Assembly: GCA_036266835.1 (NCBI GenBank)
Contig: DATAXD010000011.1
Span: 1 to 64,000, forward strand
Direction: 5' to 3'
DNA from: Galbitalea sp036266835
GTDB taxonomy: Bacteria; Actinomycetota; Actinomycetes; Actinomycetales; Microbacteriaceae
DNA length: 64,000 nucleotides
Position 1 is the stretch's first letter. Every line of letters starts with the position of its first letter. Below, in pieces: positions 1-8,774 of the stretch. The translations under genes and the position numbers were made by a program. Below the pieces are notes generated by a model that was given only the letters and a program-made list of their open reading frames with translations, did not search any database and was not told the origin of the DNA.

Positions 1-1209
1 ATGTGGACAGTCATGTCCAAGAGGGTCTCGTCCGGCGCAGCGTTGTCCGGCAAGGGCGTTTCACGCAAATGGGGCAAATGGACTCCCGCGGCCGTCGCGG
101 TAGTAGTCGTAGCCGGAGTCGCGATCGCGGTACCGGTTGCCGCCAACGCATCGGTGAGTCTCCCGACGAAGACTCCGGCCCAGGTCTTGGAGCTGCTGGA
201 GTCGAGCCGAGTACAGGCGTTTTCGGGCGAGATCACGGAGACCTCTGATCTAGGGCTCCCGTCTCTTCCGACCGGCGCAACTGCCGAGGGCAGCGGCTCA
301 GACAGCAGCCTGGCATCCGATCTCGCCTTGCTCACCGGCAGCAACAGCCTGCGGGTGTATGTCGATGGTCCGAAAAACCTCCGACTCCAGGACCTCGGTT
401 CGCTGAGTGAGCGCGATGTCATCCGTGACGGCAAAGACCTGTGGACTTACGACTCGCAGTCAAATTCGGTTGAGCACGCGACGTTGACCGTGAATCCGAA
501 CCAGCACTTCTCCCGTCCGGGAGTCGTGCCCTCGACGCCCGGACAGCCCTCGATCGCTGAGCCCCGGATTAGTCAGCCCTCGATCCCGCAGACGCCCGAC
601 GGTCTTGCCAAGGAGCTCGTCGCAAAGCTCGAGTCGACGAGCACACTGAGCGTCGATGACAATCTGCGCGTTGCCGGGCGAGCCGCCTACGACCTGGTGC
701 TCACACCGAACGCCACCGACACGCTCGTGGGTTCGGTAGCGATCGCTGTCGATGCCGACACTGGGATGCCGCTCCAGGTGCAGGTCATGGCCGCTGGTCA
801 AAAGGACCCGGCCGTCAGCATCGGGTTCACCTCGCTCGACCTGTCGAAGCCGGATGCCTCGCTCTTCGACTTCACACCGCCCGCCGGTGCGAAGGTCAAG
901 GAATTGAAGTCGCCGCTCACCCGCCCGGTCGGACCGACTCATGCACCGAACGCGAAGCCGAACACCCAGTCGACCGAGAAAGTCACCGGTCACGGATGGG
1001 ACGCCGTAGTCACGATCGCGGCGACCAGCAGCGAGGCGGGGCAACTCGGCAAGCTGTCGACGTCGCCCGAGTTCGCCGAATTGACCACGCCGGTCGCGGG
1101 CGGGCGGGTGTTGCACACGTCATTGTTCAACATCCTGTTCAGCTCGGATGGTCGAATCATTGCCGGTGCCGTGTCCGTTGACCGCCTGCAAGCGGTCGCG
1201 GCGCAGTAG
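1..1209 (+). CDS. Secreted LolA/RseB-like lipid-binding-fold protein
   Basis: Predicted exported or membrane-anchored protein of the LolA/MucB-RseB superfamily. In actinobacteria such proteins often precede an ABC-2 exporter, as here. A positively charged N-terminus is followed by one hydrophobic segment (about residues 28-50, ending VPVAANAS), which is either a signal peptide or an anchor. The next part starts with PAQVLELLESSRVQAFSGEI, typical of the family's N-terminal strand-helix, and continues as alternating beta strands (LRVYVDGPKNLRLQD, DLWTYDSQSN). The frame is open from base 1, so the true start may lie before the window; a second ATG at 13 is possible. The ATPase gene begins 58 bases downstream, consistent with one operon. 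The ligand is unknown. The fold call rests on sequence pattern only. Confidence 0.7.
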   Translation: MWTVMSKRVSSGAALSGKGVSRKWGKWTPAAVAVVVVAGVAIAVPVAANASVSLPTKTPAQVLELLESSRVQAFSGEITETSDLGLPSLPTGATAEGSGSDSSLASDLALLTGSNSLRVYVDGPKNLRLQDLGSLSERDVIRDGKDLWTYDSQSNSVEHATLTVNPNQHFSRPGVVPSTPGQPSIAEPRISQPSIPQTPDGLAKELVAKLESTSTLSVDDNLRVAGRAAYDLVLTPNATDTLVGSVAIAVDADTGMPLQVQVMAAGQKDPAVSIGFTSLDLSKPDASLFDFTPPAGAKVKELKSPLTRPVGPTHAPNAKPNTQSTEKVTGHGWDAVVTIAATSSEAGQLGKLSTSPEFAELTTPVAGGRVLHTSLFNILFSSDGRIIAGAVSVDRLQAVAAQ

Positions 1210-1267
1210 TGACCATCGACAATCCGCGGTCGGCCATTGCCCATCGACCAGACGCAACTCCAGCGCC

Positions 1268-2215
1268 GTGAATTCCGCCGACCTTGCAATTGAGACGCGG
1301 GGACTGACGAAGAAATTCGGCTCCTACGCGGCCGTGAAGGATATGGATCTGCGCGTCCCGCGCGGCGCCGTCTTCGGATTTCTCGGGCCGAACGGATCTG
1401 GTAAGACGACCACGATTCGTCTGCTGCTAGGGCTCGCCTCACCCACCAGCGGGGAAGCCCGCGTACTCGGTTCGAACATTGCGACTCACCGCGGGCACAT
1501 TCTGCCTCGAGTCGGTGCGCTGGTCGAGGGCCCCGGTTTCTACCCGTACCTCTCCGGTGCGGCCAACCTCCGCCGTCTGGATTCCGCAGATCGCTACGCC
1601 CCGGGTCAGACCCGGCGGGCGCGGGTCGCGGATGCCCTCGAAAGGGTCGGGTTGTCGTCGGCAGCCAACAAGACCGTCAAGGCCTATTCGCTCGGCATGA
1701 AGCAACGACTGGGAATCGCGAACGCGCTGCTGACTCCGCGAGAGCTGCTGATCCTCGACGAACCAACCAACGGTCTGGACCCGCAGGGAACGCGCGAGGT
1801 TCGCAACCTGGTTCGTTCGCTCGCGGCATCCGGAACCACTGTCTTCGTCTCGAGCCACCTGCTGGCCGAGATCGAACAGATCTGCACCCACGCCGCAGTC
1901 ATGAGCGCGGGAGACCTGGTCGCGCAGGGCACGCTGGACGAGCTGCGGCAGGTGGGTCGGGCCAGGGCTCGAGTAGCAACCCCCGACACCGGGCCGGCGA
2001 GCGCCGTCCTGAGGAACCTCGGCATGTCGGTACTGGCGACCACCGACCCGCTCGAAGTCGTCGCGACCATGGGAGAAAAGGCGGTCGAACCGCATGTGAT
2101 CGTCGCCGCGCTCGTGAAGGCGAAGGTTCGCGTTCGCGGATTCGCCCTCGAGACGCCAAGCCTCGAGGATCGCTTCGTCTCGCTGACGGGTGAGGGGTTC
2201 AACGTTGACCACTGA
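1268..2215 (+). CDS. ABC transporter ATP-binding protein (ABC-2 exporter type)
   Basis: Cytoplasmic ATPase subunit that would power the permease encoded directly downstream. Walker A GPNGSGKTT lies near residues 40-48, the signature YSLGMKQR and Walker B LLILDEPTNGLDP follow in order, and the H-loop is VSSHLLAEIE. The C-terminal 90 residues form the extension usual in CcmA/NatA-type ATPases. A longer reading frame exists upstream, but it overlaps the preceding gene. GTG at 1268 gives a normal 315-residue protein starting just before the first beta strand. The 3' end overlaps the permease gene by about 11 bases, so translation is probably coupled. The substrate cannot be read from sequence; lipid or drug export is typical for the family. 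Confidence 0.9.
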   Translation: MNSADLAIETRGLTKKFGSYAAVKDMDLRVPRGAVFGFLGPNGSGKTTTIRLLLGLASPTSGEARVLGSNIATHRGHILPRVGALVEGPGFYPYLSGAANLRRLDSADRYAPGQTRRARVADALERVGLSSAANKTVKAYSLGMKQRLGIANALLTPRELLILDEPTNGLDPQGTREVRNLVRSLAASGTTVFVSSHLLAEIEQICTHAAVMSAGDLVAQGTLDELRQVGRARARVATPDTGPASAVLRNLGMSVLATTDPLEVVATMGEKAVEPHVIVAALVKAKVRVRGFALETPSLEDRFVSLTGEGFNVDH

Positions 2216-3080
2216 GCTGTCGAGTTCGGAGCCGTCCGTTGCCGACGCCGCCCGCGCGCGCCCAGCCAGCGGCTTTGCGCTGCTGGGATCGGAGCTGTCA
2301 GTGCTGTTCCGCCGCCGCCGCACCTGGGCGATGCTCGCTGCGCTTGCGGCGGTACCGATCCTGATCGCGATCGCCGTTCGGGTGACGCACGCCGGTAGTG
2401 CGGGCCAGGGTCCCGCGTTCCTCGACCGCATCGAGAACAACGGACTTTTCACCGTGTTTGTCGCGCTGGGAGTGTGCGTGCCGCTGTTTCTCCCGCTCAC
2501 CATCGGAGTGGTCGCGGGCGACACCATCTCGGGCGAAGCCTCGAACGGAACTCTTCGCTACCTGCTGATCGCCCCGGCCGGCCGCATCCGTCTTCTCGCG
2601 GTTAAGTACGTGGGCGCTGCTGTCTTCAGCCTCGCGGCGACTTTCGTCGTGTGCATCGCAGGCGCCGTGATCGGATTCGCGTTGTTCCCGTCGGGATCGG
2701 TGACCCTGCTGTCCGGAGACACGGTGTCGGTGGGCGACGCGCTGTGGCGGTCCGTGCTGATCGCGTTGTACGTCACTGTTTCGCTGCTTGGCCTGTCTGC
2801 GATCGGACTATTCCTGTCGACACTCACCGACGTTCCGGTCGGAGCGATGGCGGCGACCATCATCCTCTCGGTCACCTCAGAGGTGCTCGACCAGCTCCCG
2901 CAGCTGGACTGGCTGCATCCGTGGCTCTTCAGTAACTACTGGCTGGGCTTCGCGGACATGCTGCGCGATCCGATTTCCTGGACGTCGTTCGGCACCAATG
3001 GGCTCCTGCAGCTCGGGTACATCGTCGTCTTCGGCGCTCTCGCGTACGGACGCTTCAGCACCAAGGACATCCTGTCGTGA
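2205..3080 (+). CDS. ABC-2 type transporter permease
   Basis: Integral membrane subunit of the exporter formed with the preceding ATPase. About six hydrophobic segments are visible: one after FRRRRTW near the N-terminus, then VFVALGVCVPLFLPLTIGVVAG, a pair around YVGAAVFSLAATFVVCIAGAV, the ALYVTVSLLGLSAIGLFL segment, IILSVTSEV, and a C-terminal LGYIVVFGALAYG. This is the usual ABC-2 (NatB-like) layout, with the GEASNGTLRYLLIAP motif after the second membrane segment. GTG at 2190 is also open, but TTG at 2205 has a GAGGGG ribosome site 7 bases upstream and fits better. The substrate is unknown. Confidence 0.85.
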   Translation: MTTELSSSEPSVADAARARPASGFALLGSELSVLFRRRRTWAMLAALAAVPILIAIAVRVTHAGSAGQGPAFLDRIENNGLFTVFVALGVCVPLFLPLTIGVVAGDTISGEASNGTLRYLLIAPAGRIRLLAVKYVGAAVFSLAATFVVCIAGAVIGFALFPSGSVTLLSGDTVSVGDALWRSVLIALYVTVSLLGLSAIGLFLSTLTDVPVGAMAATIILSVTSEVLDQLPQLDWLHPWLFSNYWLGFADMLRDPISWTSFGTNGLLQLGYIVVFGALAYGRFSTKDILS

Positions 3081-3099
3081 GGCGCGCGCGACGGTAACC

Positions 3100-4785
3100 A
3101 TGACGCGACAGTCGACCACGCGTCAGCATCGTCTGACTCGAGTGTTGTTCGGTGCCACTTTTGGACTGCCGAAGCGAACATCCCGCGACATCGACGGCGA
3201 GCTGGACTTCGCGATTCGGATGCCGGACGGCGTCGAACTTCTCGCCGACCGCTGGGCGCCTCTCGGGCCTGCGGATGATGTTCCGACCGTTCTGGTTCGC
3301 ACCTGCTACTCGCGCAAGGCCTTCTGGGCGCTGGTCGGTCGATCGCTCGCCGAGCGCGGCTTCCAGACGGTCATCGTCAATTCGCGGGGCACGTTCGGAT
3401 CCGGAGGGGGCCCCTTCTATCCGATGCACCACGAGCACGACGACGGGGTCGCGGTTCTGGAGTGGCTGCGTGCACAGCCCTGGTATCGAGGCTCGCTGAT
3501 TCTCGCCGGCGCGAGCTACCTCGGATACACCCAGTGGGCGGTTGCTGCGGAGGCGACGGATGATGTCATCGCCATGCATCCGCACATCACGTCGGCGCGG
3601 CTCGCTCAGAACTTCACGGTCACCGGCGCGCTGGAGCTCGACACTGCCGCTCGATGGTCGTACTTCACGGCGCGCCAGGAGCTGCGCGGAGCCAATGCCC
3701 GGCTTGCGCTCGGAGTTGACCGAAAGCAGCTCGACCGCGCACTGAACACGCTTCCCGTGAACGTGATCGACACGGAGATGATCGGTCGGGCATGGCCGTT
3801 CTATCAGGACACGATTGTTCGGCTCGAGGATGATCCGCGCTGGCATCCATGGAATCGCAGCGTCGATGTGCCCAGGGTTCGCATTCCGGCGAGTTTTCTT
3901 GCCGGATGGTACGACCCGTTCCTGGTCGACCAGCTCGCCGACTTCGCGGCGATGCAGTCTGCCGGTACCCCGTCGCGACTGACTGTCGGGCCGTGGACCC
4001 ACATGGCGTTCGGAGTTTCGGTCGCATCCGTTCGCGACACGATCGAGTGGAGCGGGATCCAGTCGGGCCGTGCGCCCGCGTCCGGTCGAGTGCCCGATGG
4101 GGTGCCCGTTCGCGCACCCGTTCACGTCTACGTGATGGGGTCACGCCAGTGGCAGGATTTCGACGCCTGGCCGCCGCGGGAATCCGTGGCAACACCGTGG
4201 TACCTGGCCGGCGATGGACGGCTCGCCGAGCGCCCGGATGCGGCTGCCGAGCCGAGCCGGTATCGCTACGATCCCGCCGACCCGACGCCATCCGTCGGTG
4301 GTCGCCTGCTGCTCACCGGGGCGGGACGCAAGAACAACCGTTCGCTCGAGGCTCGAGCCGACGTGCTGACCTTCACCTCGGCACCGCTGACCGACGACCT
4401 GCGAATTGTGGGCGAGCTCACCGCAGATGTCTGGATGACCTCGAGCCGGCCGACCTGGGACGTCTTCGTGAGGCTCTGTGATGTCGATGCCCGCGGCCGA
4501 TCCCACAACGTGACCGACGGACTGATTCGGGTCACCCTGCCGGACAGCGAATCAGCGTCGGATGCGCCGCGGCTCATTCGCGTGCGACTCGCGCCGACGG
4601 CCCAACTGTTCGTGCGAGGCCATCGGTTCCGCGTCCAGGTGTCGAGCGGAGCGCATCCGCGATTTGCCCGCAACCTGGGCAGCGCGGACGAGCAGGTGGA
4701 AGGCACCGAGCTGTTCGTCGCCGAACAGGCGGTATTCCACGATGCCGAGCATCCGTCATCGGTGACCCTGCCCGTGTTGGTGTAG
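3100..4785 (+). CDS. CocE/NonD family hydrolase (X-Pro dipeptidyl-peptidase S15 type)
   Basis: Alpha/beta hydrolase of the S15/CocE family, 561 residues, probably cytoplasmic because no signal peptide is seen. The nucleophile elbow GASYLG places the catalytic Ser near residue 139. The oxyanion region is NSRGTFGSGG. The acid is the Asp of GWYDPF and the base is the His of GPWTH. The C-terminal third (from about residue 340) has the jelly-roll features of the X-Pro C-terminal domain (DDLRIVGELTADVWMTSS, GHRFRVQVSSGAHPRFARN). The family hydrolyses esters, amides or X-Pro peptides, and the actual substrate is unknown. ATG at 3100 lies 19 bases after the ABC permease stop and may belong to the same transcript. 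A long upstream extension of the frame overlaps the permease and is rejected. Confidence 0.85.
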   Translation: MTRQSTTRQHRLTRVLFGATFGLPKRTSRDIDGELDFAIRMPDGVELLADRWAPLGPADDVPTVLVRTCYSRKAFWALVGRSLAERGFQTVIVNSRGTFGSGGGPFYPMHHEHDDGVAVLEWLRAQPWYRGSLILAGASYLGYTQWAVAAEATDDVIAMHPHITSARLAQNFTVTGALELDTAARWSYFTARQELRGANARLALGVDRKQLDRALNTLPVNVIDTEMIGRAWPFYQDTIVRLEDDPRWHPWNRSVDVPRVRIPASFLAGWYDPFLVDQLADFAAMQSAGTPSRLTVGPWTHMAFGVSVASVRDTIEWSGIQSGRAPASGRVPDGVPVRAPVHVYVMGSRQWQDFDAWPPRESVATPWYLAGDGRLAERPDAAAEPSRYRYDPADPTPSVGGRLLLTGAGRKNNRSLEARADVLTFTSAPLTDDLRIVGELTADVWMTSSRPTWDVFVRLCDVDARGRSHNVTDGLIRVTLPDSESASDAPRLIRVRLAPTAQLFVRGHRFRVQVSSGAHPRFARNLGSADEQVEGTELFVAEQAVFHDAEHPSSVTLPVLV

Positions 4786-4799
4786 CAGCCCGAGTGCGG

Positions 4800-5291
4800 C
4801 TACCGACGAATCTCGACGAGTAAGACCCATGAGGTCACGACCGAGCCCACGAAGACGGTAATCGACCCGATGACCATCCAGGTGAGTCCGAGGGTCGATC
4901 CGTCGAGGAACAGGATGCCGCTGACGACGAAAGGCCCGACCTGACCGACGCCGAGCGCGACTTTGCTCCAGAGCCGAGAGAAGCTCTGCGGCGGCCTTAT
5001 CTGCAGCTGACGCACCATCACGTCCACCTGGATTGCCAGCGGGGCGAGAAGGACGCCGAGAGTCAGCCAGCCCAGTGTGCTCGCTGTGCCGCCAGGGATG
5101 AGCGCCGCGACGTTCAGCACGAGAACGTACACGAGCGAGCCGATCGCTGAACCGGCACGCGGGGGAAGCGACGGGTACTTCAGGATCGCGTCGATGTTCA
5201 CCGCCATCGCCGTCAGGATAAGACCGGCGAGGGTTGCTGCCGCGGCCGATGACGCGATCAGAACGTCGTGCCATGCCGCTAGGTTGATCAC
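4800..5291 (-). CDS. Small integral membrane protein of unknown function
   Basis: 163-residue hydrophobic protein. Five likely membrane segments are visible: around residues 8-30 (LIASSAAAATLAGLILTAMAV), 48-66, 70-92, 115-130 and 135-158. The N-terminal stretch WHDVLIASSAAAATLAGL resembles widespread uncharacterised actinobacterial membrane proteins. I do not recognise a named family with certainty. It converges on the S15 hydrolase gene (14-base gap) and is transcribed away from the DrrAB-type operon, sharing a 178-base divergent region with it. No catalytic motif is seen. Confidence 0.7.
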   Translation of the reverse strand: MINLAAWHDVLIASSAAAATLAGLILTAMAVNIDAILKYPSLPPRAGSAIGSLVYVLVLNVAALIPGGTASTLGWLTLGVLLAPLAIQVDVMVRQLQIRPPQSFSRLWSKVALGVGQVGPFVVSGILFLDGSTLGLTWMVIGSITVFVGSVVTSWVLLVEIRR

Positions 5292-5370
5292 GCGGTTTCC
5301 TTAGTCGTAGGGTTCGACTTCTTGTGCAGAAGAGTACCGCTGCGAAAGTCGTGCTTGCGCGCGTGAACTT

Positions 5371-5410
5371 CGCGATATATCGTGAGTGCGAGCATTCGCG
5401 ATATATCGCG
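5371..5410. promoter_or_regulatory. Two CGCGATATATCG palindromes, candidate operators
   Basis: Two near-identical palindromes: CGCGATATATCGTG at 5371-5384 and the perfect palindrome CGCGATATATCGCG at 5397-5410, centres 26 bases apart. They sit 60-100 bases upstream of the DrrAB-type exporter and may overlap its promoter. AT-rich palindromes of this shape are known near PadR-controlled exporter operons, but no PadR gene lies in this window. The regulator assignment is inference. Confidence 0.6.
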
Positions 5411-5469
5411 TTTCCTTTCCATCGCCGCCGCCATCATCCACCATCCGACATTTCTGAAGGAGCATGCCC

Positions 5470-6441
5470 GTGATTCACGCTCGAGGCCTTGCACGTACGT
5501 TCGATACGAAGCGCGGACGCGAACGAGTCGCTGTGAACGCCGTCGGAGGCGTCGACATCGATGTTGAAGAAGGAGAGATCGTCGGCTTCCTCGGCCCGAA
5601 CGGCGCCGGTAAGACCACGACCCTTCGGATGCTGACGACGCTGCTGAAGCCCACGAGCGGCACCGCGACGGTAGCGGGCTACGACCTCGCGAAGGAGCCG
5701 ATCAAGGTTCGCAAGTCGATCGGATACGTGTCGCAGAGCGGCTCGACCGCCAGCATCGCCCGTGCCGGCGAAGAAATCATCGACCACGCCCTGCTTTACG
5801 GCATCAACGCCAGGCAGGCAGAGAAGCGCGGCAAGGAACTATTCGAGCAGCTCGAACTCGACGGGATGTGGGCGCGCCAGCCGAAGACGATGTCGGGTGG
5901 CCAGCGGCGCCGTCTCGACATTGCGATGGGACTCGTGCACGATCCGAAACTGGTGTTCCTCGATGAGCCGAGCACGGGGCTCGACCCGCAGGCCCGCGCC
6001 AACCTGTGGACCCACATTTCCGACCTGCGCACCAAGCTTGGTTCGACGGTCTTCCTGACAACGCACTACCTCGACGAGGCGGACGCCCTCTGTGACCGCA
6101 TCCTCGTCATCGACCACGGCGTGATCGTCGCATCCGACACGCCAGACGCCCTCAAGCGACAGGTTGCGGGCGACCTCGTCGAGCTGACTCTCGCAAACGA
6201 GCAGCAGGTAGCGACCGCGGCGGCGCAGCTGGGCAAGCTGGGTGCGACTTCTTCCGCGACAGCGGATGTCTCCGGACTCGTCGTGAGCATGCGAATTCCG
6301 GATGCCGGCACCGAGTTGCCGGGCCTCCTGCGCTCGCTCGACAGCGCCGGGGTTCCGCTCACCGCGATCGAGGTTCGTCGGCCGACGCTCGACGATGTTT
6401 TTCTCACCATGACCGGGCGCTCGCTGCGCGAGGATGCCTGA
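5470..6441 (+). CDS. ABC transporter ATP-binding protein, DrrA-like
   Basis: ATPase subunit of a daunorubicin-resistance-type (DrrA) exporter. Walker A GPNGAGKTT, signature MSGGQRRRLDIA, Walker B LVFLDEPSTGLDP and H-loop LTTHYLDEADALCD are all intact. The C-terminal part has the DUF4162-like domain ending in VRRPTLDDVFLTMTGR, diagnostic of this subfamily. An ATG lies at 5464, but GGAG is only one base before it. GTG at 5470 has that GGAG at 7 bases and is the better start. The permease follows after 56 bases. Export of a hydrophobic drug or lipid is the family role; the substrate here is unknown. Expression is probably controlled through the palindromes at 5371-5410. Confidence 0.9.
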   Translation: MIHARGLARTFDTKRGRERVAVNAVGGVDIDVEEGEIVGFLGPNGAGKTTTLRMLTTLLKPTSGTATVAGYDLAKEPIKVRKSIGYVSQSGSTASIARAGEEIIDHALLYGINARQAEKRGKELFEQLELDGMWARQPKTMSGGQRRRLDIAMGLVHDPKLVFLDEPSTGLDPQARANLWTHISDLRTKLGSTVFLTTHYLDEADALCDRILVIDHGVIVASDTPDALKRQVAGDLVELTLANEQQVATAAAQLGKLGATSSATADVSGLVVSMRIPDAGTELPGLLRSLDSAGVPLTAIEVRRPTLDDVFLTMTGRSLREDA

Positions 6442-6497
6442 GTCCCGCGACAAGTCACCCCGCCATCACTGAGCCCACACGACAACTGGAGCACATC

Positions 6498-7262
6498 ATG
6501 AACTTTCTCTACGACACCGGCGTGATCTACCGCCGTCAGGTTCGACTCGCGGTACGCAATCCCGCCTGGGTGATCATCGGTCTCGCCCAGCCAGTGCTGT
6601 ATCTGGCACTGTTCGGTCCGCTGCTCAAGCCGCTCGCCTCGCACATCGGAGCCCAGAACGCGTACACGTTCTTCGTGCCAGGGCTGCTCATCCAGCTCGG
6701 GTTGTTCGGCGCTCTGTTTGCCGGGTTCGGCCTGGTCTCGGAGTGGCGCGAGGGCGTCATCGAGGCGGAGCGCGTGACACCGGCAAATCGCGCGGCGCTG
6801 CTATTCGGACGGGTGCTGCGCGACCTCACGCTGCTGCTGGTGCAGGGCATCATCCTCATCGGCCTCGGTTTCGTGTTCGGGATGAACGGGTCGATCCCCG
6901 GCATGATCCTCGGCCTGGTCCTCATCCTGCTGCTCGGCGGTGCGTGCTCGGCGTCCTCGTATGGTCTTGCGCTGACCCTCAAGAGCGAGGATGCACTTGC
7001 CCCGATCCTCAACAGCATTGCGCTTCCCGTGCTGCTGCTGTCGGGAATTCTCCTGCCGATCAGCATCGCGACCGGTGCGCCCCAGTGGCTCGTAACCGTG
7101 AGCGATTTCATGCCGATCAAGTATCTGGTCAACGCGCTGCGGCAGTTGTTCACCGGCGGATTCTGGAACGTCACCACGTTCTGGGGCGCGGTCTGGGTAC
7201 TGGTGTTGTTCGGGCTCGGCCTGTGGTTCGGAACTCGCACGTTCCGCAAGGACAACGCCTAG
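6498..7262 (+). CDS. ABC-2 type transporter permease, DrrB-like
   Basis: Membrane partner of the DrrA-like ATPase, 254 residues. Six hydrophobic segments are visible: WVIIGLAQPVLYLALFGPLL, FFVPGLLIQLGLFGALFAGF, LTLLLVQGIILIGLGFVFG, ILGLVLILLLGGACSASSY, LNSIALPVLLLSGILLPI and VWVLVLFGLGLWFG. The segment EWREGVIEAERVTPANR between TM2 and TM3 is the ABC-2 conserved region of DrrB proteins. ATG 6498 is preceded by GGAG at 7 bases. It ends shortly before a convergent DUF2255 gene. The substrate is unknown. Confidence 0.88.
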   Translation: MNFLYDTGVIYRRQVRLAVRNPAWVIIGLAQPVLYLALFGPLLKPLASHIGAQNAYTFFVPGLLIQLGLFGALFAGFGLVSEWREGVIEAERVTPANRAALLFGRVLRDLTLLLVQGIILIGLGFVFGMNGSIPGMILGLVLILLLGGACSASSYGLALTLKSEDALAPILNSIALPVLLLSGILLPISIATGAPQWLVTVSDFMPIKYLVNALRQLFTGGFWNVTTFWGAVWVLVLFGLGLWFGTRTFRKDNA

Positions 7263-7303
7263 GGTCGCTCCGCCCGTATCGAGACCGTACTCGCGAGAGG
7301 CGG

Positions 7304-7681
7304 TTAGCGACGCACGAGGCGCAGGGTCGCCTCGACCGCTGCCGGCTCCGACATCGAGTCGACGTAGTCGAAGCTCGCGTACTTGCGGTCGAACTCGGCG
7401 TCGATCGCCCGATTCACCGGATCCAGTCGGTCGACATTCTCGAAACGAACCTCGAGGTCGGCACCGTCGAATGAGATCGCCTGATCGGCCTCCGCTTGCA
7501 CGCGGCGGAACCACATGCTGCTGACTCCCAGATAGGAGCGTACGTATGCCGCTGCGCCGACCGTCACCATCCAGACGGGAAAGCGCAGGGTGTCGTGCCC
7601 TGCGCGGGCGATCACGAGCACGAGTTCCTCGGCCGTGGTGAGCTCGTCGAACTGTGCAGGCGTCCAGGTTGCGTCAGACAT
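7304..7681 (-). CDS. DUF2255 family protein
   Basis: 125-residue soluble protein. The pattern WTPAQFDELTTAEELVLVIAR, then LRFPVWMVTVGAAAYVRSYLG and SSMWFRRV, matches DUF2255 proteins, a split-barrel-like family common in actinobacteria with no assigned reaction. The frame is open further upstream, but ATG at 7681 starts directly before the conserved WTPAQFDEL segment and gives the usual family length. The gene is divergent from the SRPBCC gene with about 100 bases between them, so the two may share a regulatory region. Function unknown. Confidence 0.75.
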   Translation of the reverse strand: MSDATWTPAQFDELTTAEELVLVIARAGHDTLRFPVWMVTVGAAAYVRSYLGVSSMWFRRVQAEADQAISFDGADLEVRFENVDRLDPVNRAIDAEFDRKYASFDYVDSMSEPAAVEATLRLVRR

Positions 7682-7784
7682 TGACAGTGCCGCCCTTCTG
7701 ATGTCCACGGGAGCGTTCGGATCCTCGAGTGCAATTATCTCAAGTGCGATGCGGCCGCGCGTCTGGCCAGCGATGATAGGTGTC

Positions 7785-8228
7785 GTGGCTATCGCATCCG
7801 AAACCGTCACAGTCGATTATCCAATCGGCGACGTCTTCGACTTTCTCGTCGACGGCTCGAACAATTCGCTTTGGCGACCCGAGGTGGTCAGCGTCATTTT
7901 CGCTGCCGGACCCACCGAGCGAGCGGTCTGGGCGCAGACGGTGAAGTCGGCGACCGGCAAGGCGGTCAAGGCCGACTATCGCATCTCCCGGTACGACCGT
8001 CCCGGCAAACTCGAGCTCACCGTGTTCAACGGGCCGTCGCGTCCCACCAGCACATTCACGCTCAAGTCGCTCACTTCGCAGTCGACACAGGTGTCCTACG
8101 CCGTTGACGTGAAGCCACTGCTCTACCCGTTCGAACGAACGCGCTACGGGACACCGGCCGCGCTGGATGCCGCCGGCAACATCCACAATCTGGGTGCGGC
8201 GATGGCTGCGCGCGCCCGCAAGCGCTAA
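7785..8228 (+). CDS. SRPBCC family protein
   Basis: Small soluble protein of the START-like (SRPBCC) ligand-binding superfamily, about 147 residues. The start SETVTVDYPIGDVFDFLVDGSNNSLWRPEV is the typical first strand and helix pair of polyketide-cyclase-like SRPBCC proteins. It is followed by strands such as YRISRYDRPGKLELTVFN and a long C-terminal helix (LDAAGNIHNLGAAMAARARKR). GTG 7785 has a weak AGG upstream; ATG 7773 is an alternative four codons earlier. The ligand is unknown. It is divergent from the DUF2255 gene. Confidence 0.7.
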   Translation: MAIASETVTVDYPIGDVFDFLVDGSNNSLWRPEVVSVIFAAGPTERAVWAQTVKSATGKAVKADYRISRYDRPGKLELTVFNGPSRPTSTFTLKSLTSQSTQVSYAVDVKPLLYPFERTRYGTPAALDAAGNIHNLGAAMAARARKR

Positions 8229-8474
8229 GGCAAGGAGCAGCGCTCGCGACCCCAGGAGCGGTGATTATCGGTGCGGGCACGATGGGCGGAACGGTGGTCG
8301 GCTCAGTCGCGGGCGCCTTCGGCGCGGTAGGCCTGGGCGGTTTCCGGTCGCTCACGCATGTCTCCTCGGTTCGCGATTCCTCGGTCGGCGATGGTGCCAT
8401 GGCAAAAACACCAGTCGTTGCTAGTCCAGCCTGTTGGGAGCTACCGCCGACGGGCGAGGAGTTGGGCCTGCAGC

Positions 8475-8774
8475 CTAGTTGTTGTCGTTCGTCGCGGCGG
8501 CTGCTTCGCCAGCGGCAACATCACTCGCGGCGCTCGATGCAGACGAGTTCGCGGAGTCGAGGTCCGCCTGGATGCTGGCAAGCGCAGAAGCGGATCCGCT
8601 CGAGTCCGCGGTCGAGGTGCTCGTAGGCGCGATCGCCGCGGGAGTGGTAGCAGCGACGGGCTGAGCGTCGCCGCGGAACCGCGAGCATCCGGCCAGCGAG
8701 GCGCCGACCAGGGCGACCGCCGCAGCGGTCACCCCGATCCGCACCGCGCGAGAGCGCAACCCCGAGGAGATCAC
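8475..8774 (-). CDS. Small lipoprotein, Ala/Ser-rich
   Basis: 99-residue predicted lipoprotein. The N-terminus MISSGLRSRAVRIGVTAAAV leads into lipobox LAGC, with the lipidated Cys near residue 30. The rest is low-complexity Ala/Ser/Thr (AATTPAAIAPTSTSTADSSG) followed by a heptad-like helix (ALASIQADLDSANSSASSAAS) and a polar end TNDNN. The start codon overlaps the stop of the upstream secreted protein gene (8771-8774), so the two are translationally coupled. I recognise no family. The pairing of two alanine-rich helical envelope proteins suggests they act together, which is inference. Confidence 0.7.
   Translation of the reverse strand: MISSGLRSRAVRIGVTAAAVALVGASLAGCSRFRGDAQPVAATTPAAIAPTSTSTADSSGSASALASIQADLDSANSSASSAASDVAAGEAAAATNDNN

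Noticed and set aside
2788..3099. N-terminal extension of the S15 hydrolase frame
   Set aside because: It lies inside the ABC permease gene and shows shadow-like Arg/Ser-rich sequence; the family start fits ATG 3100.
8261..8626. Gly-rich frame starting IIGAGTMGGTVVGSVAGAFG, which looks like a small bacteriocin
   Set aside because: The frame loses this character after about 30 codons, runs into the lipoprotein gene in another frame, has no clear ribosome site and no neighbouring immunity or transport genes.
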